DNA of 64,000 bases, from positions 23,028,001-23,092,000 of the forward strand of contig NC_092674.1 in assembly GCF_964355755.1 (NCBI RefSeq), written 5' to 3'. The DNA is from Antedon mediterranea. Lineage: Eukaryota > Echinodermata > Crinoidea > Comatulida > Antedonidae. A model generated the notes under the pieces. It was not told the origin of the DNA and ran no database searches. It was given only the letters and a program-made list of their open reading frames with translations. Shown here piece by piece: positions 40,701 through 51,479 of the stretch. Each line of letters starts with the position of its first letter. Within the stretch, counting starts at the first letter, position 1. The position numbers and the translations under genes were made by a program.

Positions 40701-41309
40701 TAGTATAAAAATCTATATACAGTATTATCTCTTTTCATGAAAGTATCCCCATTATAAGTTCCCTCTGATCACTGATGGCTTTGCTAATCAAATACTATAG
40801 CTATACTTATTTTTGTTCTTTTGAATTCACAGTTACAACTATGGGACACAGCTGGGCAGGAGCGGTTTCGTAAAAGTATGGTGCAACATTATTACCGCAA
40901 CGTTCACGCAGTTGTGTTTGTTTACGATATGACTAAATTAAGTACTTTTGAAAGTTTACCCATGTGGATCGACGAATGCGACAGACACTCCCTCGCTCCG
41001 GATATACCACGTGTTCTAGTTGGAAACAAATGCGATATGGTAGATAACGTTTTAATCACAACCGGTATGGCGCAGAAATTTGCGGATGCAAACAATATGC
41101 CGTTGTTTGAAACATCCGCTTTAGATTCAGTGGAATCGGACAATATCAAAGCGATATTTACGACTCTGGCATATAAACTTAAAATGCATAGACCAATGAT
41201 GTCATTATCAACGCCGGCTACAGATGCTCATAAAACTAGGATTGTACGAATGGCGGATAACCCGCATTACGAATTTGAACGAGATTCTGACGGACCCTGT
41301 CCATGTTGA
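31718..41309 (+). CDS. RAB33: RAB33-like small GTPase
   Basis: Two exons, 31718-31951 and 40833-41309 (stop), phase 0 junction, 236 residues. G1 P-loop GDSNVGKT (35-42), switch I T60 in ATIGVDF, WDTAGQE (82-88), NKCD (143-146), TSA (172-174) and a C-terminal C-P-C for double geranylgeranylation. [28 protein letters not shown] and [18 protein letters not shown] are diagnostic for RAB33, as opposed to other Rabs. Known: RAB33A/B act at the Golgi, and RAB33B binds ATG16L1 in autophagosome formation. Invertebrates usually have one RAB33, so A versus B should not be assigned. The intron (8881 bp) splits the gene just before the switch II motif and is packed with mobile elements. It converges with the IK gene on the other strand. 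Confidence 0.95.
32897..33769. mobile_element. ACCGTAT terminal-inverted-repeat DNA element
   Basis: About 873 bp. Ends are long inverted repeats: TACCGTATATTTCGGTGTAT at the left and its reverse complement at the right, continuing with AAGTCGCAC and imperfectly further in (GTGTATAAGACGCACC occurs inside both ends). The core is unusually CpG-rich and holds two further palindromes: GGCTCGGC/GCCGAGCC (33114-33132) and ATTCGATTAGTAT/ATACTAATCGAAT near 33279 and 33345. No transposase frame remains, so it is non-autonomous. The family is not assigned; target duplication is unclear. Confidence 0.7.
34259..34340. mobile_element. Short GGTTCCCA inverted-repeat element
   Basis: Bounded by TGGCTTGG and CCAAGCCA. 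The inside starts TTCCCACTAGAGACGCAACG and shares this wording with the 147-bp element at 44466-44612 (reverse complement of CTAGTGGGAACCAAGC and GCAACGCAAG). Probably a decayed copy of the same MITE. Confidence 0.4.
38185..38380 (+). mobile_element. tRNA-derived SINE
   Basis: A tRNA-like head with A-box-like TAACTTGGTGGTTAACATG (near 38201-38220) and B-box GGTTCAATCC (38246-38255) about 35 bp apart. A tRNA-unrelated body follows, including 'caactccactacctaagcctca'. That body piece recurs at 57526-57550 in an IK intron, which supports a dispersed family. Too diverged and extended to be a functional tRNA. Confidence 0.55.
38974..39142. repeat. Perfect 40-bp inverted repeat with 89-bp spacer
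   Basis: 38974-39013 and 39103-39142 are exact reverse complements over all 40 positions (left arm starts ACAGCATACAAATG, right arm ends CATTTGTATGCTGT). An RNA from either strand would fold into a 40-bp perfect stem. No target duplication is visible at the outer ends, and I know of no family for it. Confidence 0.9.
39711..40704. mobile_element. AACCTC element interrupted by a Harbinger-like insertion
   Basis: Left piece 39711-39744 (ACAACCTCTGTTAAGGGG... to CCCTTA) and right piece from 40670 (TTAATAAGGGTGT...CAGAGGTTG). With the inserted element and one TTA removed, the two pieces read through as one AACCTC element with a central CCCTTAATAAGGG unit and inverted ends. Confidence 0.65.
39745..40669 (+). 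mobile_element. Harbinger-like non-autonomous element, copy 1
   Basis: 925 bp with inverted ends CGCCCGTATTCTTAAACTGG and ...CCGGTTTAAGAATACGGGCG, flanked on both sides by TTA (39742-39744 and 40670-40672), the 3-bp target preference of PIF/Harbinger. Subterminal regions are dense in short motifs of AGTCGAA/TTCGACT and TCGAACTACGACT type. An open frame of 36 codons starts at 40146 ([15 protein letters not shown]) and keeps the same length in copy 2. No full transposase. Family assignment rests on ends and target site only. Confidence 0.65.
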
Positions 41310-43370
41310 GAAAATACAACACGCATTTCACCTACTGTACGAGGATACTGTAGAAATAAGCATGGTCTACCAAAATAGTGTAAAGATATTCGTATCACAC
41401 AATATTTTCTTGTATGTGTGTTGTACTGTAATGATGTAACAATATATTTTGTAACTTATTGATAGTTTGTTAGTGAAATCTATGATGTAGAATAGAGAGA
41501 GACTGCAATACAGTATAATGGCATTCCAATTTTAAAGGCATAATTTAATACAGGTATTTAAACAAGTCTTTGATCCAACGATACAAAATCCTAAATTTTG
41601 TGATAATAGTTTTTTTTTTTTTCATGTCGCATATTAACCTTTAAAAATACCCTATGAAACCATAATGATACAAATAGGCCTACTGTATTTAAAAAGTTTC
41701 AATTCAACTATCCGAAGATGGCAATTACTGGTTGCTGATAACCCATGTGCTGTTGTTTCACTTCTTATAGTAATATAACTGAAGAATTGTAGAAGTCCCA
41801 AGTTTGAAAATTTAAGCATTGAGAGACTTTATAAAAAGGCTTTGCCAAACCATATCATTTTTAAGATACAGTACATCCAACCATCCCACTAAGGATACCA
41901 GGTGCTTTCCAAAACATTTTTCGCTATTAATTAAACGAAAAGAGCCAAGTACTGTAGTGAGCATTAGAAGGGAAGCTCAAAATATCAGGAAACCCCTACC
42001 TGACGGTATGGGGTATGGAAATTGTGGTAGTTACAGGATCTATCACAACTCTCCTTATCCAGTTTGCGTTGTACTTGTAGGCTGTGTAGAGGGCTGCGCA
42101 GCCCCCCATGTTACAATACATGCTCTACTGAAACTTTGTTTTGCAAACTTGCTACGCCACGACCTAAAGTGTGACGTACTAGTATAATACAAATGTTATA
42201 ATCCATAATAAGAGTGAGAGAGATAATCCATCTAAAAAAACAGAATTTCTCTTTTAAAAGTAAAATAAATATTCATTGCAAAATGGTATGGTAAATATTT
42301 AATACCTATATTTCTCCTCTAATATTTTGAATTTTCTCAAAACCTATAAATACTAATTACTATAAATTGTAATAATATATTATACAAATTAAAAATAACT
42401 TGTATGTACTATACATGTTGAGGCAACTAAACAAAATAAATGCGGGCTGTAAAATTCTCTTAAAAATAGAATATTACACATGCATGAGCCTAATAGCTAA
42501 TTATGAATTTATACCACCAGTTTGGACATAATGATATCTATATTATATGACACAATTGTTTGGCCTTCAGTGCTATTTTTATTCTCTTTTAATGACATTA
42601 TTAACAAATAATCCAGGTTTAAGTTCACTTTTGATCTTATATTCAGTGAATTAATTGATATTTTATCATGGGAGGTATTATATAATTATAAATAGATTTA
42701 AATAAATTATAGAATCAAAATTGGAAATCATCATTAGCTCAAAGAAAAGTAAATTTTATTTTGAAAATGATATGGAAACTTGGGGCGGTGGGTCGTTTCA
42801 TTCCGATTTATCATACTTTGTGAAATGCAGGTTTCACATTTCAATGCTTCTAATTTATAATGAAAGATTAATTTACAGTTAATTAAAATTATTTGTTTGC
42901 AAAGATTATTATTATGTATATGTCGGGCAAAATTGGAGCTACTAAAAATAAATAAATCTATGAGTAAGTAAGTCTGTATAATAAATACATAATTATTAAT
43001 TAAATTTGTTTATCACTTGCTCTTTAAAACAGTTATTTTCTTGGCACTAGTGGCCTTTTACCTAATATGGTAATTAAATGACAAATATGTTGTATAATAA
43101 TCTAGTATATTAATTATGAACAATAAATATTTATGAAATGTAATTTAAATATCCAATTATATTTATATAATTTTTAATATTGCTAGTTGTAAATAATTTA
43201 TAATGGAACATTTTTTTTATGAGTAAATAATATTATGTATTGAAAGTTTATATATAATATTTTAATATATTTATTTGTATTTAAATTAAATAATTGTAAT
43301 TGATATAACAGAAAAATTAGATTTGGTACAGTACAGTACTGTAGATAATGCAAATATACTGTACTGTATA
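41310..43370. other. RAB33 3' UTR and intergenic AT-rich DNA
   Basis: Follows the RAB33 stop. A candidate AATAAA is at 42264-42269. The frame 41819-42187 contains no recognised motif and sits where the 3' UTR is expected. It shares 'aggatctatcacaactct' with 3604-3621, so it is probably repeat derived. Nothing else seen. Confidence 0.5.
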
Positions 43371-43697
43371 AGGTAGAACCTCTATAAAAGGGGCCCCAGA
43401 TATATTTGGTGACTTTGTTGCTTTTGGGGTCCCAGGACATTTGTGATGTCGAATAAATAAATGAAATGACTTTCAAGACCAAACAAGGTATCCCCTTAAC
43501 GGTTGTCTTCTGAATAGGGGTGTCCCCTGAATAGGGATGTCCCCTGAATAGGGGTGTCCCCTGAATAGGGATGTCCCCTGAATAGGGGTGTCCCCTGAAT
43601 AGGGATGTCCCCTGAATAGGGGTGTCCCCTGAATAGGGGTGTCCCCTGAATAGGGATGTCCCCTGAATAGGGGTGTCCCAAAGAGGGTCCTACTGTA
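43371..43697. repeat. AACCTC element with internal 17-bp minisatellite
   Basis: Left end GTAGAACCTCTATA (43373) and right end AGAGGGTCCTACTGTA (to 43697) are imperfect inverted repeats matching the ends of the element at 29663-29811. Between 43500 and 43680 lie about ten tandem 17-bp units, GAATAGGGGTGTCCCCT, with variants in the run of G. The array therefore sits inside a defined mobile element. Confidence 0.75.
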
Positions 43698-44465
43698 TTT
43701 ATTCACGCTATATCATTAACCAGTTATTTTCTAGGAACCGACCTAAATATTCAAATGTTAAAGATGTATTTGTTATCCAAAAACATGAAACTGAAGATTA
43801 ATAAGATCAGAATTTGAAATGCCATTTTGCATTTTTAATAAAGTTATTCACTTAAATTTACATTTTTTAAAGTAAACCACTTATTTTAAAAAGCCTTCCA
43901 TTTTTGGAAAGTATTTTAAAACTATATTTACTGGAACCAGTCCACTTTATTTAAAATGATGTGATCAAAAGAAAAGGATAAAAATGTTCATACCAAATTC
44001 ATTCAATCTACAAAATGCTAAAAACACAGAACTTTTATAGTAGATAATAAATAAACTGATTTTTTATCACAAAGGAAAAAAAATTCAGAAATACTTTTTT
44101 TCCAAATTCACGAAAATTGAAGGTGCAAAAATAAACGGGTGTATAGTATTAGTAGTAGAAAAAAATACCAAATTTATTCTGAATGCAATGAAAATATGGT
44201 TATAATATGATTGTTATATTTTATCTATTTTAAGATAACACATGTACTGTAAATTATGTTGTTAAGAATTAACCTTTATAGTTATAGTTGATATATTATA
44301 GTAATCATTATCTTCTGAACTGATAGCATTGTTATAGAGCCTAGAGGATCAGGACCAATAGTATAAGTGCAAATAGACAAACAAGTTACTAATTAATTAA
44401 TTATTTAAATATTTAATGTTTAATACATATTTATTTATTACAAAGAAGGATGTTTACCGGATTCA

Positions 44466-44612
44466 TTAAGCGTGGTTCCCAATTGACCTATCACAAGCGA
44501 TGGCTTATTCGCTTGTGATTGCTAACTGTCTATAAACTTCGCTTGTCATTGGTTAAAATGCTTGCGTTGCGTTTACGTCCTTGCGTTACGTTCTAGTGGG
44601 AACCAAGCTTAA
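44466..44612. mobile_element. GGTTCCCA MITE
   Basis: 147 bp with about 16-bp inverted ends, TTAAGCGTGGTTCCCA and TGGGAACCAAGCTTAA (one mismatch). The interior has paired 'cacaagcgatggcttattcgcttgtg' hairpin wording. Non-coding. A shortened relative lies at 34259-34340. Confidence 0.6.
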
Positions 44613-44737
44613 GGGGTGGATTGTGGGATGGGTAGGCACATTCCCATGCTGGTTGATTCCATTATAACATTATTAGCGGTTAGCTAATTTAGGATTACAT
44701 TTGAAATACATTTCTGGACTATCGTGCCGATAATCTA

Positions 44738-44890
44738 AAGCTCTGTCTACACTACCAAACTTTATATGAAAAAAAATGTGATGTGCCCATATATGGCCAT
44801 GGTGAGTTCATATCACTACCATTTTTGGGCAAATCGCTACCATATTTGGGCACAATACATTTTTTTGTCAACTATTTTGATAGTGTAGGC
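44738..44890. mobile_element. MITE, TA-flanked family, copy 2
   Basis: Starts AAGCTCTGTCTACACTACC after a TA, with the shared interior TGTGATGTGCCCATATA and TTTGGGCACA. The right end is decayed (AGTGTAGGCAAATAAG). Same family as 7374-7535. Confidence 0.7.
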
Positions 44891-45689
44891 AAATAAGAAC
44901 TGTTTGAACGAATCTCCTTCTGACTGACCAGCTTTAATTCAGCATAATCACATGGCATGACAAAAATGCTGGTACAATAATAATAATAATTTATTTGGAA
45001 GCTGAACTTTTTAGCAGTCGCATGGTCCGTAAAAAAGTTGGATAATAATGATTTAACTAATATTTTAACTCAAAATGAATGGGAAAGAAATCATAACGAA
45101 TTTAACAATCATGAAAACTAAATATATGTCTATCTTTGCTATCACTATGTGATCCTATTCATGTAAATTTATGGGACATTACAACATTTGACACCATTTT
45201 GCATAAACAGTATCTAATGAAAATGTAACAATATCAGTTATGAACAATAGTAAATGTGTCATTAAAGAAAAATATAAGAACATTTTAATGGTCTAAGTTG
45301 ATTGCTTAATATTTATTCACTGATAATTAGCCTAAATTCAACTGACAATATTTAAATTAATTTATTTAGAGAAGAGCAGTATCTTGTTACAAAGCATACT
45401 GTGTACATCCTGTAATGTAGATGAGGCTACCATATTGCGACGTGTGATTGTGTATCATTAAACTAAGCCATCATCTGTAGTGTTTGAAACATTTATGGCA
45501 TACTATTTATGATATGATTGCAGAGCACACTGCTAATGGGGTGTTTCAAATGGGACTTATCTTTGAATAGTACTGTATTACTAAAATAATAGTAATATTT
45601 AAATTTGCTTCCAATTTTAACAGAGATAGGAAGGTCTTTAACCAATAAAAAGTAATGCCAGTTTTAATATTAATAATATAAACATCTCT

Positions 45690-45960
45690 CATCCTTTCTC
45701 ACACCCTTTTCACACTCTTGACCCAACCCACCTCCAATGTCTCACACCATTGATCCCTCCCACCACTCCACCTCTCGCACTCCACATCTCACCCTCCCCA
45801 CACACTTGATCCCTCCCACCACCCCTCATCATACCCTTGATAACACCCATCACCACTTCTCCCACCTCTCACTCTTCTCACACCTTAATCCCACCCATCA
45901 CCTTCCTCCCACCACTCCTCCCACCTATCACCCTCCTCCCACTTCTCATCCCTCCGTCGA
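45690..45960. repeat. C-rich, G-poor low-complexity tract
   Basis: About 270 bp in which the + strand is built of CCCACC, TCTCAC, CTCCC words with almost no G. It looks like a degenerate short-period minisatellite. On the minus strand, 45906-45941 gives at least four GGG runs with short loops, so it could form a G-quadruplex. The frame crossing it (45737-46042, His/Pro/Thr-rich) is a by-product of the repeat. Confidence 0.7.
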
Positions 45961-46675
45961 ATATTGGACATATAGTCCAGTAGCAATTACTTTAACATTA
46001 TACGTATATTCTTCATACACAAATATGAAATTTATATGCTAAAAATGACATTTTATAATGTCATGCATTATTTACTATATTTCAACGAGCTGTTACATTG
46101 AGGCATATTATAAAACAGGGGTTTATTTCTATTTTAGAGATACATGCTACAAGATTTATAATATAAAATAAATACATATTTAAGGGATTTAACATTTTAT
46201 TGTTATATTAGCTCTACATACGATTTAACAATATCTGAATAGTGAATCTATCCAGTGATATGCACCACTCTTTGTTCCTCCTTCCTACTAGGTGATCAAT
46301 AAATGTATAATACTTCTAGCTAAAAAAAAGTACAGACAATTGTTTCCATGTAAATCAGAAAAATAAATTATTTATTAAATGTAATGTGTTTATTCTTTTT
46401 AAATGAATTATTATAAGTACATTGAAACTGTTCTAGGCCCACCCACCGTTTCAACCTATCCCCCCATATTCAAATCTGTCTTTGAATAGTAAAGCAAGAG
46501 ATATTTACACAACGACTAATAATAGTAGGCCAAAAATATCTTACTGTAATCTGCAAAGAGAAATTTGAATTTTATTTGAATAATTGGGGAGGGGGTATCC
46601 AGGAGGAAAAATACAGAGGTGGGCAATGTCCAGGGAAAATTAGCCTGTTTGAAACATCACAACTATCTTTTGTGT

Positions 46676-49600
46676 TACAGTAGAACCCTATTAAGAGAAC
46701 AAATTATAGGGTTCAATCAAGTTGGGGTTAAATCGAATGGGGTTAAACATATATTGACCTTTGTTTCACAGGAATGTATCGCCTTATTACGGCCGGGTAT
46801 CCACTGAATAGGGGGTATCCACTGAATAGGGGGTATCCACTGAATAGGGGGTGTCCACTGAATAGGGGGTGTCCACTGAATAGGGGATGTCCACTGAATA
46901 AGGGGTGTTCGCTGAATAAGGGGTGTTCGCTGAATAAGGAGTGTCCACTGAATAGGAGGTGTCCACTGAATAGTTGTCCACTGAATAGGGGGTGTCCACT
47001 GAATAAGGGGTGTCCACTGAATAAGGGGTGTCCACTGAATAGGGGGTGTCCACTGAATAGGGAGTGTCCACTGAATAGGGAGTGTCCACTGAATAGGGGT
47101 GTCCACTGAATAGAGAGTGTCCATTGAATAGAGAGTGTCCACTGAATAAGGGGTATCCACTGAATAGGGGGTGTCCACTGAATAGGGGTATCCACTAAAT
47201 AGGGGATGTCCACTGAATAGAGGGTGTCCACTGAATAGAAAGTGTCCACTGAATAGGGGATGTCCACTGAATAGAGGGTTTCCACTGAATAGGGAGTGTC
47301 CACTGAATAATGGGTGTCCACTGAATAGGGGTGTCCACTGAATAGGGAGTGTCCACTGAATAGGGGGTGTCCACTGAATAGGGAGTGTCCACTGAATAAG
47401 GGATGTCCGCTGAATAAGGGGTGTCCGCTGAATAATGGTTGTCCACTGAATAAGAGGTGTCCACTGAATAGGGGATGTCAACTGAATAGAGGGTGTCCAC
47501 TGAATACGGAGTGTTCACTGAATGAGGGGTTTTCACTGAATGAGGAGTGTCCACTGAATAGGGAGTGTTCACTGAATGAGGGGTGTCCACTGAATAGGGA
47601 GTGTCCACTGAATAGGGGGTGTCCACTGAATAGGGGGTGTCCACTGAATAGGGGGTGTCCACTGAATAAGGGGTGTCCACTGAATAGGGGGTGTCCACTG
47701 AATAGGGAGTGTCCACTGAATAGGGAGTGTCCACTGAATAGGGGTGTCCACAGAATAGAGAGTGTCCAGTGAATAGAGAGTGTCCACTGAATAGGGGGTA
47801 TCCACTGAATTGAGATGTCCACTGAATAGGGGTGTCCACTGAATAGGGAGTGTCCACTGAATAGGGGGTGTCCACTGAATAGAGAGTGTCCATTGAATAG
47901 AGAGTGTCCACTGAATAGGGGGTATCCACTGAATTGGGGTGTCCACTGAATAGGGGGTATCCACTGAATAGGGGGTATCCACTGAATAGGGGGTGTCCAC
48001 TGAATAGGGGGTGTCCACTGAATAGAGGTATCCACTAAATAGGGGATGTCCACTGAATAGAGGGTGTCCACTGAATAGAAAGTGTCCACTGAATAGGAGG
48101 TGTCCACTGAATAGGGGGTGTCCACTGAATAAGGGGTGTCAACTGAATAGGGAGTGTCCACTGAATAGGAGGTGTCCACTGAATAGGGGGTGTCAACTGA
48201 ATAATGGGTGTCCACTGAATAGGGGTGTCCACTGAATAGGGGTGTCCACTGAATAGGGGGTGTCCACTGAATATGGAGTGTTCACTGAATAAGGGGTGTC
48301 CACTGAATAGGGAGTGTCCACTGAATAGGAGGTGTCCACTGAATAAGGGGTGTCCACTGAATAATGGGTGTCCACTGAATAGGGGTGTCCACTGAATAGG
48401 GAGTGTTCACTGAATAGGGGGTGTCCACTGAATAGAGAGTGTCCACTGAATAAGGGATGTCCGCTGAATAAGGGGTGTCCGCTGAATAAGGGGTGTCCAC
48501 TGAATAAGAGGTGTCCACTGAATATGGAGTGTTCACTGAATGAGGGGTGTTCACTGAATGAGGGGTGTTCACTGAATGAGGGGTTTTCACTGAATAAGGG
48601 GTGTTCACTGAATGAGGGGTGTTCACTGAAAAAGGGGTGTCCACTGAATAGGGAGTGTCCACTGAATAAAGGGTGTCCACTGAATTGGGAGTGTCCACTG
48701 AATAAGGGGTGTCCACTGAATAGGGGGTGTTCACTGAATAAGGGGTGTTCATTGAATAAGGGGTGTTCATTGAATAAGGGGTGTTCATTGAATAAGGGGT
48801 GTCCACTGAATAGGGAGTGTCCACTGAATAGGGAGTGTCCACTGAATAGGGGTGTCCACAGAATAGAGAGTGTCCAGTGAATAGAGAGTGTCCACTGAAT
48901 AGGGGGTATCCACTGAATTGAGATGTCCACTGAATAGGGGTGTCCACTGAATAGGGAGTGTCCACTGAATAGGGGGTGTCCACTGAATAGAGAGTGTCCA
49001 TTGAATAGAGAGTGTCCACTGAATAGGGGGTATCCACTGAATTGGGGTGTCCACTGAATAGGGGGTATCCACTGAATAGGGGGTATCCACTGAATAGGGG
49101 GTATCCACTGAATAGGGGGTGTCCACTGAATAGAGGTATCCACTGAATAGAGGTATCCACTAAATAGGGGATGTCCACTGAATAGAGGGTGTCCACTGAA
49201 TAGAAAGTGTCCACTGAATAGGAGGTGTCCACTGAATAAGGGGTGTCAACTGAATAGGGAGTGTCCACTGAATAGGAGGTGTCCACTGAATAGGGGGTGT
49301 CAACTGAATAATGGGTGTCCACTGAATAGGGGTGTCCACTGAATAGGGGTGTCCACTGAATATGGAGTGTTCACTGAATAAGGGGTGTCCACTGAATAGG
49401 GAGTGTCCACTGAATAGGAGGTGTCCACTGAATAGGGGGTGTCCACTGAATAATGGGTGTCCACTGAATAGGGGTGTCCACTGAATAGGGAGTGTTCACT
49501 GAATAGGGGGTGTCCACTGAATAGAGAGTGTCCACTGAATAAGGGATGTCCGCTGAATAAGGGGTGTCCGCTGAATAAGGGGTGTCCACTGAATAAGAGG

Positions 49601-51272
49601 TGTCCACTGAATATGGAGTGTTCACTGAATGAGGGGTGTTCACTGAATGAGGGGTGTTCACTGAATGAGGGGTTTTCACTGAATAAGGGGTGTTCACTGA
49701 ATGAGGGGTGTTCACTGAAAAAGGGGTGTCCACTGAATAGGGAGTGTCCACTGAATAAAGGGTGTCCACTGAATTGGGAGTGTCCACTGAATAAGGGGTG
49801 TCCACTGAATAGGGGGTGTTCACTGAATAAGGGGTGTTCATTGAATAAGGGGTGTTCATTGAATAAGGGGTGTTCATTGAATAAGGGGTGTCCACTGAAT
49901 AGGGAGTGTCCACTGAATAGGGAGTGTCCACTGAATAGGGGTGTCCACAGAATAGAGAGTGTCCAGTGAATAGAGAGTGTCCACTGAATAGGGGGTATCC
50001 ACTGAATTGAGATGTCCACTGAATAGGGGTGTCCACTGAATAGGGAGTGTCCACTGAATAGGGGGTGTCCACTGAATAGAGAGTGTCCATTGAATAGAGA
50101 GTGTCCACTGAATAGGGGGTATCCACTGAATTGGGGTGTCCACTGAATAGGGGGTATCCACTGAATAGGGGGTATCCACTGAATAGGGGGTGTCCACTGA
50201 ATAGGGGGTGTCCACTGAATAGAGGTATCCACTAAATAGGGGATGTCCACTGAATAGAGGGTGTCCACTGAATAGAAAGTGTCCACTGAATAGGAGGTGT
50301 CCACTGAATAGGGGGTGTCCACTGAATAAGGGGTGTCAACTGAATAGGGAGTGTCCACTGAATAGGAGGTGTCCACTGAATAGGGGGTGTCAACTGAATA
50401 ATGGGTGTCCACTGAATAGGGGTGTCCACTGAATAGGGGTGTCCACTGAATAGGGGGTGTCCACTGAATATGGAGTGTTCACTGAATAAGGGGTGTCCAC
50501 TGAATAGGGAGTGTCCACTGAATAGGAGGTGTCCACTGAATAGGGGGTGTCCACTGAATAATGGGTGTCCACTGAATAGGGGTGTCCACTGAATAGGGAG
50601 TGTTCACTGAATAGGGGGTGTCCACTGAATAGAGAGTGTCCACTGAATAAGGGATGTCCGCTGAATAAGGGGTGTCCGCTGAATAAGGGGTGTCCACTGA
50701 ATAAGAGGTGTCCACTGAATATGGAGTGTTCACTGAATGAGGGGTGTTCACTGAATGAGGGGTGTTCACTGAATTAGGGGTTTTCACTGAATAAGGGGTG
50801 TTCACTGAATGAGGGGTGTTCACTGAAAAAGGGGTGTCCACTGAATAGGGAGTGTCCACTGAATAAAGGGTGTCCACTGAATTGGGAGTGTCCACTGAAT
50901 AAGGGGTGTCCACTGAATAGGGGGTGTTCACTGAATAAGGGGTGTTCATTGAATAAGGGGTGTTCATTGAATAAGGGGTGTTCATTGAATAAGGGGTGTT
51001 TACTGAATAAGGGGTGTCCACTGAATAGGAGGTGTCCACTGAATAGGGGGTGTCCATTGAATAAGGGGTGTCCATTGAATAAGGGGTGTCCACTGAATAG
51101 GGGTGTCCACTGAATAAGGGGTGTCCACTGAATAAGGAGTGTCCACTAAAGAGGGTGTGTCCACTAAAGAGGGTGTGTCCACTGAATAAGGGGTGTCCAC
51201 TGAATAAGGGGTGTCCACTGAATAGGGGGTGTCCACTGAATAGGAGGTGTCCACTGAATAGGGGGTGTCCAC
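46676..51272. repeat. 4.5 kb 18-bp minisatellite with ~1.1 kb higher-order repeat
   Basis: From about 46795 to 51272 there are roughly 250 tandem units of CCACTGAATAGGGGGTGT and variants (17-19 bp). The left boundary has TACAGTAGAACCCTATTAAG (46676), the end of the AACCTC element family; the matching right end is not visible. Higher-order structure: the variant CACAGAATAG recurs at 47751, 48859 and 49948, and GGTTTTCAC at about 47530, 48584, 49673 and 50781 (spacings 1054-1108). Blocks of more than 350 bp around 48524 and 49613 encode the same peptides unit for unit. The period is a multiple of three and four of six frames lack stops, so long repeat ORFs appear on both strands; none is a gene. 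Confidence 0.95.
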
Positions 51273-51479
51273 TTTTGAATTAACATTTTACATTACGGTA
51301 AGTTGACATATTGTCGATAGATAATGTTTATTAAAGCATGGTATACTGTATTCAAAGTATATTGGTTATGATCTGTCATTACCGTTTCTCCGTGTTATAG
51401 AAATATTCCATATGTTTGATTTTGTACTTGAAGAAATACAATACTGTACATTTGTTATTTGGTTTTCATGATTTAAAAA

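Larger units (their letters stand above)
31952..40832. other. RAB33 intron, mobile-element rich
   Basis: An 8.9 kb intron from GTAAAC to TTCACAG. From left to right it holds the ACCGTAT inverted-repeat element (32897-33769), a short GGTTCCCA-type inverted-repeat element (34259-34340), a SINE (38185-38380), a perfect 40-bp inverted repeat (38974-39142), and a Harbinger-like element (39745-40669) nested inside an AACCTC element. No additional exon recognised. Confidence 0.75.

Noticed and set aside
41819-42187. 122-codon open frame after RAB33
   Set aside because: Located in the expected 3' UTR, low-complexity translation, and part of it recurs near 3600 as a dispersed repeat.
45737-46042. His/Pro/Thr-rich 101-codon frame
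   Set aside because: It is a translation of the C-rich low-complexity tract.
46717-51272. Long open frames (up to 370 codons) with YSVDTP or LFSGHP repeats
   Set aside because: They follow directly from an 18-bp tandem repeat, occur in several overlapping frames on both strands and shift frame at 17-bp units. No splice sites or non-repeat domain.
46795-51272. Regular repeats resembling a CRISPR array
   Set aside because: Units are directly adjacent with no spacers, and the genome is eukaryotic.
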